Assembly (NCBI GenBank): GCA_035534995.1
Contig: DATLQX010000293.1
Location: 1-7,057, forward strand
Reading direction: 5' to 3'
DNA length: 7,057 nt
From: JANWHV01 sp035534995
GTDB taxonomy: Bacteria > Chloroflexota > UBA5177 > JANWHV01
Below are positions 5,375 to 7,057 of the stretch, in pieces. The notes below the pieces were generated by a model that was given only the letters and a program-made list of their open reading frames with translations, searched no databases and was not told the origin of the DNA. Each line of letters starts with the position of its first letter. Within the stretch, counting starts at the first letter, position 1. Made by a program: the position numbers and the translations under genes.

Positions 5375-7057
5375 ATGAGCGTAGCGGAGATTTTCGAGAC
5401 TATGACCTATGGACCGGCGCCGGAAGCCGCCGCGCCGGCCGAGGCGTGGATCGCCCAGCATAATGGGCGCTTTGACCTGTTCATTGATAACCGCTGGGTG
5501 GCGCCTCGGGACGGTGTCTATTTTGATAGTGTGAATCCCGCGAACGGCAAACCGTTGGCGGCCATCGCGCAGGCGGGTTCCGCGGATGTAGAGGCCGCCG
5601 TCCGGGCCGCCGCCGCCGCCCAGCCCGCGTGGGCCGGGTTGCCGGGCCACGCACGGGCCCGCTACCTCTATGCCCTGGCGCGCGAGGTGCAAAGGCAGAG
5701 TCGGTTGCTGGCGGTTCTGGAAACCCTAGACAATGGGAAGCCGATTCGCGAGACCCGCGATCTGGACATTCCCCTGGTCGCTCGCCATTTCGCCTATCAC
5801 GCCGGCTGGGCGCAGTTAATGAGCCGCGAACTGCCAGGCTACGAGGCGGTTGGGGTGGTGGGGCAGATCATCCCCTGGAACTTCCCCCTGCTGATGCTGG
5901 CCTGGAAGATCGCGCCCGCCCTGGCCATGGGGAACACGGTGGTCCTGAAGCCGGCCGAGTTCACCTCATTGACCGCGCTTGCCTTCGCCGAGTTGGTCCG
6001 GCAGGCGGGGCTGCCGCCGGGGGTCGTGAATATCATGACTGGTGACGGGCGGGCGGGCGAACTGTTGGTGGCCCATCCGAGGGTTCAGAAGATTGCCTTT
6101 ACCGGCTCGACCGAAGTTGGCCGCCAGATTCGGACGGCCACGGCGGGGACGGGGAAACGGCTTTCGCTGGAACTGGGGGGGAAGTCGCCCTTTATCGTGT
6201 TCGACGATGCCGACCTGGACAGCGCGGTCGAGGGAGTAGTTGACGCGATTTGGTTTAACCAGGGTCAGGTGTGCTGCGCCGGCTCGCGCCTGCTGGTGCA
6301 GGAGAACGTGGCGGACGAGTTTCTGGCCCGGATCAGAACTCGCATGGAGCGCCTGCGGGTGGGTGAGCCGCTGGACAAGGCCATCGACATTGGGGCGATC
6401 GTGGCGCCCGTGCAGTTGGCGCGGATCCGAGCCCTGGTGGCTCAAGGGGTAGAGGAGGGCGCGACGCTGTGGCAGCCTTCCTGGGCCTGTCCCACCGAGG
6501 GCCTTTTCTACCCGCCCACCCTATTCACGAACGTGGCCCCCGCCGCCACGATCGCCCAGGTGGAGATCTTTGGTCCCGTGCTGGTCAGCATGACCTTCCG
6601 ATCCCCATCCGAGGCGGTGATGCTGGCCAACAACACTCCCTATGGATTGGCGGCCAGCCTGTGGAGCGAGAACATCAACCTTGCTCTAGACGTGGCGCCC
6701 AAGATTAAGGCGGGGACTGTGTGGATCAACAGTACCAATCTGTTCGACGCGGCCAGCGGCTTTGGCGGCTACCGGGAAAGCGGATATGGGCGCGAGGGTG
6801 GAAAGGAAGGGCTGTATGAGTACATCAAACGATCAGCGCCAAAAGTCAGGCAGGCCAGCGAGACGCGGGCGGCTCGGATTCGCGAACAGGAAGAGCAACC
6901 TCGTGCCCAGGCGCTGAATGGATTGCCGCCTCTGGATCGCACGGCGAAGCTCTTTATCGGCGGCAAACAGGCCAGGCCGGATTCGGGGTACAGTCTCGTG
7001 GTCAGCGATCCCGAGGGCCGGGCGCTGGGCGAAGTGGGCGAGGGGAACCGGAAGGAT
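5375..7057 (+). CDS. Tandem-module aldehyde dehydrogenase (ALDH16-like), N-terminal part (cut by right edge)
   Basis: The 561 codons seen run off the right edge with no stop. The first module is a complete NAD(P)-dependent aldehyde dehydrogenase that oxidises an aldehyde to the acid. It has the oxyanion Asn169 in PWNF, the cofactor-binding Lys192 in KPAE, the FTGS turn (242-245), the general base Glu266 in ELGGK, the nucleophile Cys300 in GQVCCAG, and Glu397 in EIFGPV. The module ends near residue 485 with YRESGYGREGGKEGLYEY. After a charged linker (about 490-518) the sequence AKLFIGGKQARPDSGY resembles the start of a second ALDH module, because the same FIDNRWVAPRDG-type strand opens module one at 36-47. 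Two fused modules are the hallmark of ALDH16 proteins, whose bacterial members keep the active cysteine in the first module. The substrate cannot be named. The start at 5375 has AAGGA eight bases upstream. It lies 34 bases after recQ, so co-transcription is likely. Confidence 0.93.
   Translation, partial: MSVAEIFETMTYGPAPEAAAPAEAWIAQHNGRFDLFIDNRWVAPRDGVYFDSVNPANGKPLAAIAQAGSADVEAAVRAAAAAQPAWAGLPGHARARYLYALAREVQRQSRLLAVLETLDNGKPIRETRDLDIPLVARHFAYHAGWAQLMSRELPGYEAVGVVGQIIPWNFPLLMLAWKIAPALAMGNTVVLKPAEFTSLTALAFAELVRQAGLPPGVVNIMTGDGRAGELLVAHPRVQKIAFTGSTEVGRQIRTATAGTGKRLSLELGGKSPFIVFDDADLDSAVEGVVDAIWFNQGQVCCAGSRLLVQENVADEFLARIRTRMERLRVGEPLDKAIDIGAIVAPVQLARIRALVAQGVEEGATLWQPSWACPTEGLFYPPTLFTNVAPAATIAQVEIFGPVLVSMTFRSPSEAVMLANNTPYGLAASLWSENINLALDVAPKIKAGTVWINSTNLFDAASGFGGYRESGYGREGGKEGLYEYIKRSAPKVRQASETRAARIREQEEQPRAQALNGLPPLDRTAKLFIGGKQARPDSGYSLVVSDPEGRALGEVGEGNRKD

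Noticed and set aside
5966..6445. 159-codon minus-strand ORF inside the ALDH gene
   Set aside because: It is antisense to the ALDH catalytic motifs with no ribosome site. It is a shadow ORF.
1..7057. A defence island, mobile element or CRISPR array
   Set aside because: No transposase, integrase, terminal inverted repeats, regularly spaced direct repeats or tRNA were seen. A RecQ with extra domains can occur in defence loci, but its neighbours here are metabolic and stress genes.

Overview
This 7.06-kb stretch is high-GC bacterial chromosome with tightly packed genes and strong purine-rich ribosome binding sites. It holds five recognisable protein-coding genes, two of them cut by the window edges. 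No rRNA, tRNA, CRISPR array, insertion sequence or integrase was seen. The gene set and the style of the proteins (a long RecQ with extra domains, and an ALDH16-like tandem aldehyde dehydrogenase) suggest a Chloroflexota lineage of the Thermomicrobia/Sphaerobacter kind. That placement is a family-level impression, not a computed one.

Left half, all on the minus strand. Read in the direction of transcription, an OsmC-family peroxide/thiol-stress protein (2247 to 1801) ends in a long hairpin that contains its own stop codon. It is followed by a 12-helix MFS efflux-type permease (1572 to 226, GTG start), and then by the first 40 codons of a family 2 glycosyltransferase (121 to 1, continuing off the left edge). 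The hairpin after osmC and an extended -10 box before the glycosyltransferase suggest three separate transcription units rather than one operon.

Right half, all on the plus strand. It starts from a 153-bp divergent spacer shared with osmC. A 979-residue RecQ-family helicase (2401 to 5340) carries about 290 extra N-terminal residues of TPR-like helical repeats. It also has roughly 150 extra residues between the helicase core and the four-cysteine zinc site. Thirty-four bases downstream begins an aldehyde dehydrogenase (5375 to beyond 7057). Its first module is complete and has all catalytic residues, and a second ALDH-like module is just starting when the window ends. The short gap suggests the helicase and the dehydrogenase are co-transcribed.

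The individual genes are mostly ordinary housekeeping or stress functions. The parts most worth a second look are the domain architecture of the RecQ protein, the divergent osmC/recQ arrangement (peroxide defence beside DNA repair), and the small regulatory structures ahead of the MFS and glycosyltransferase genes. I see no convincing evidence of a new multi-gene defence or mobile system.
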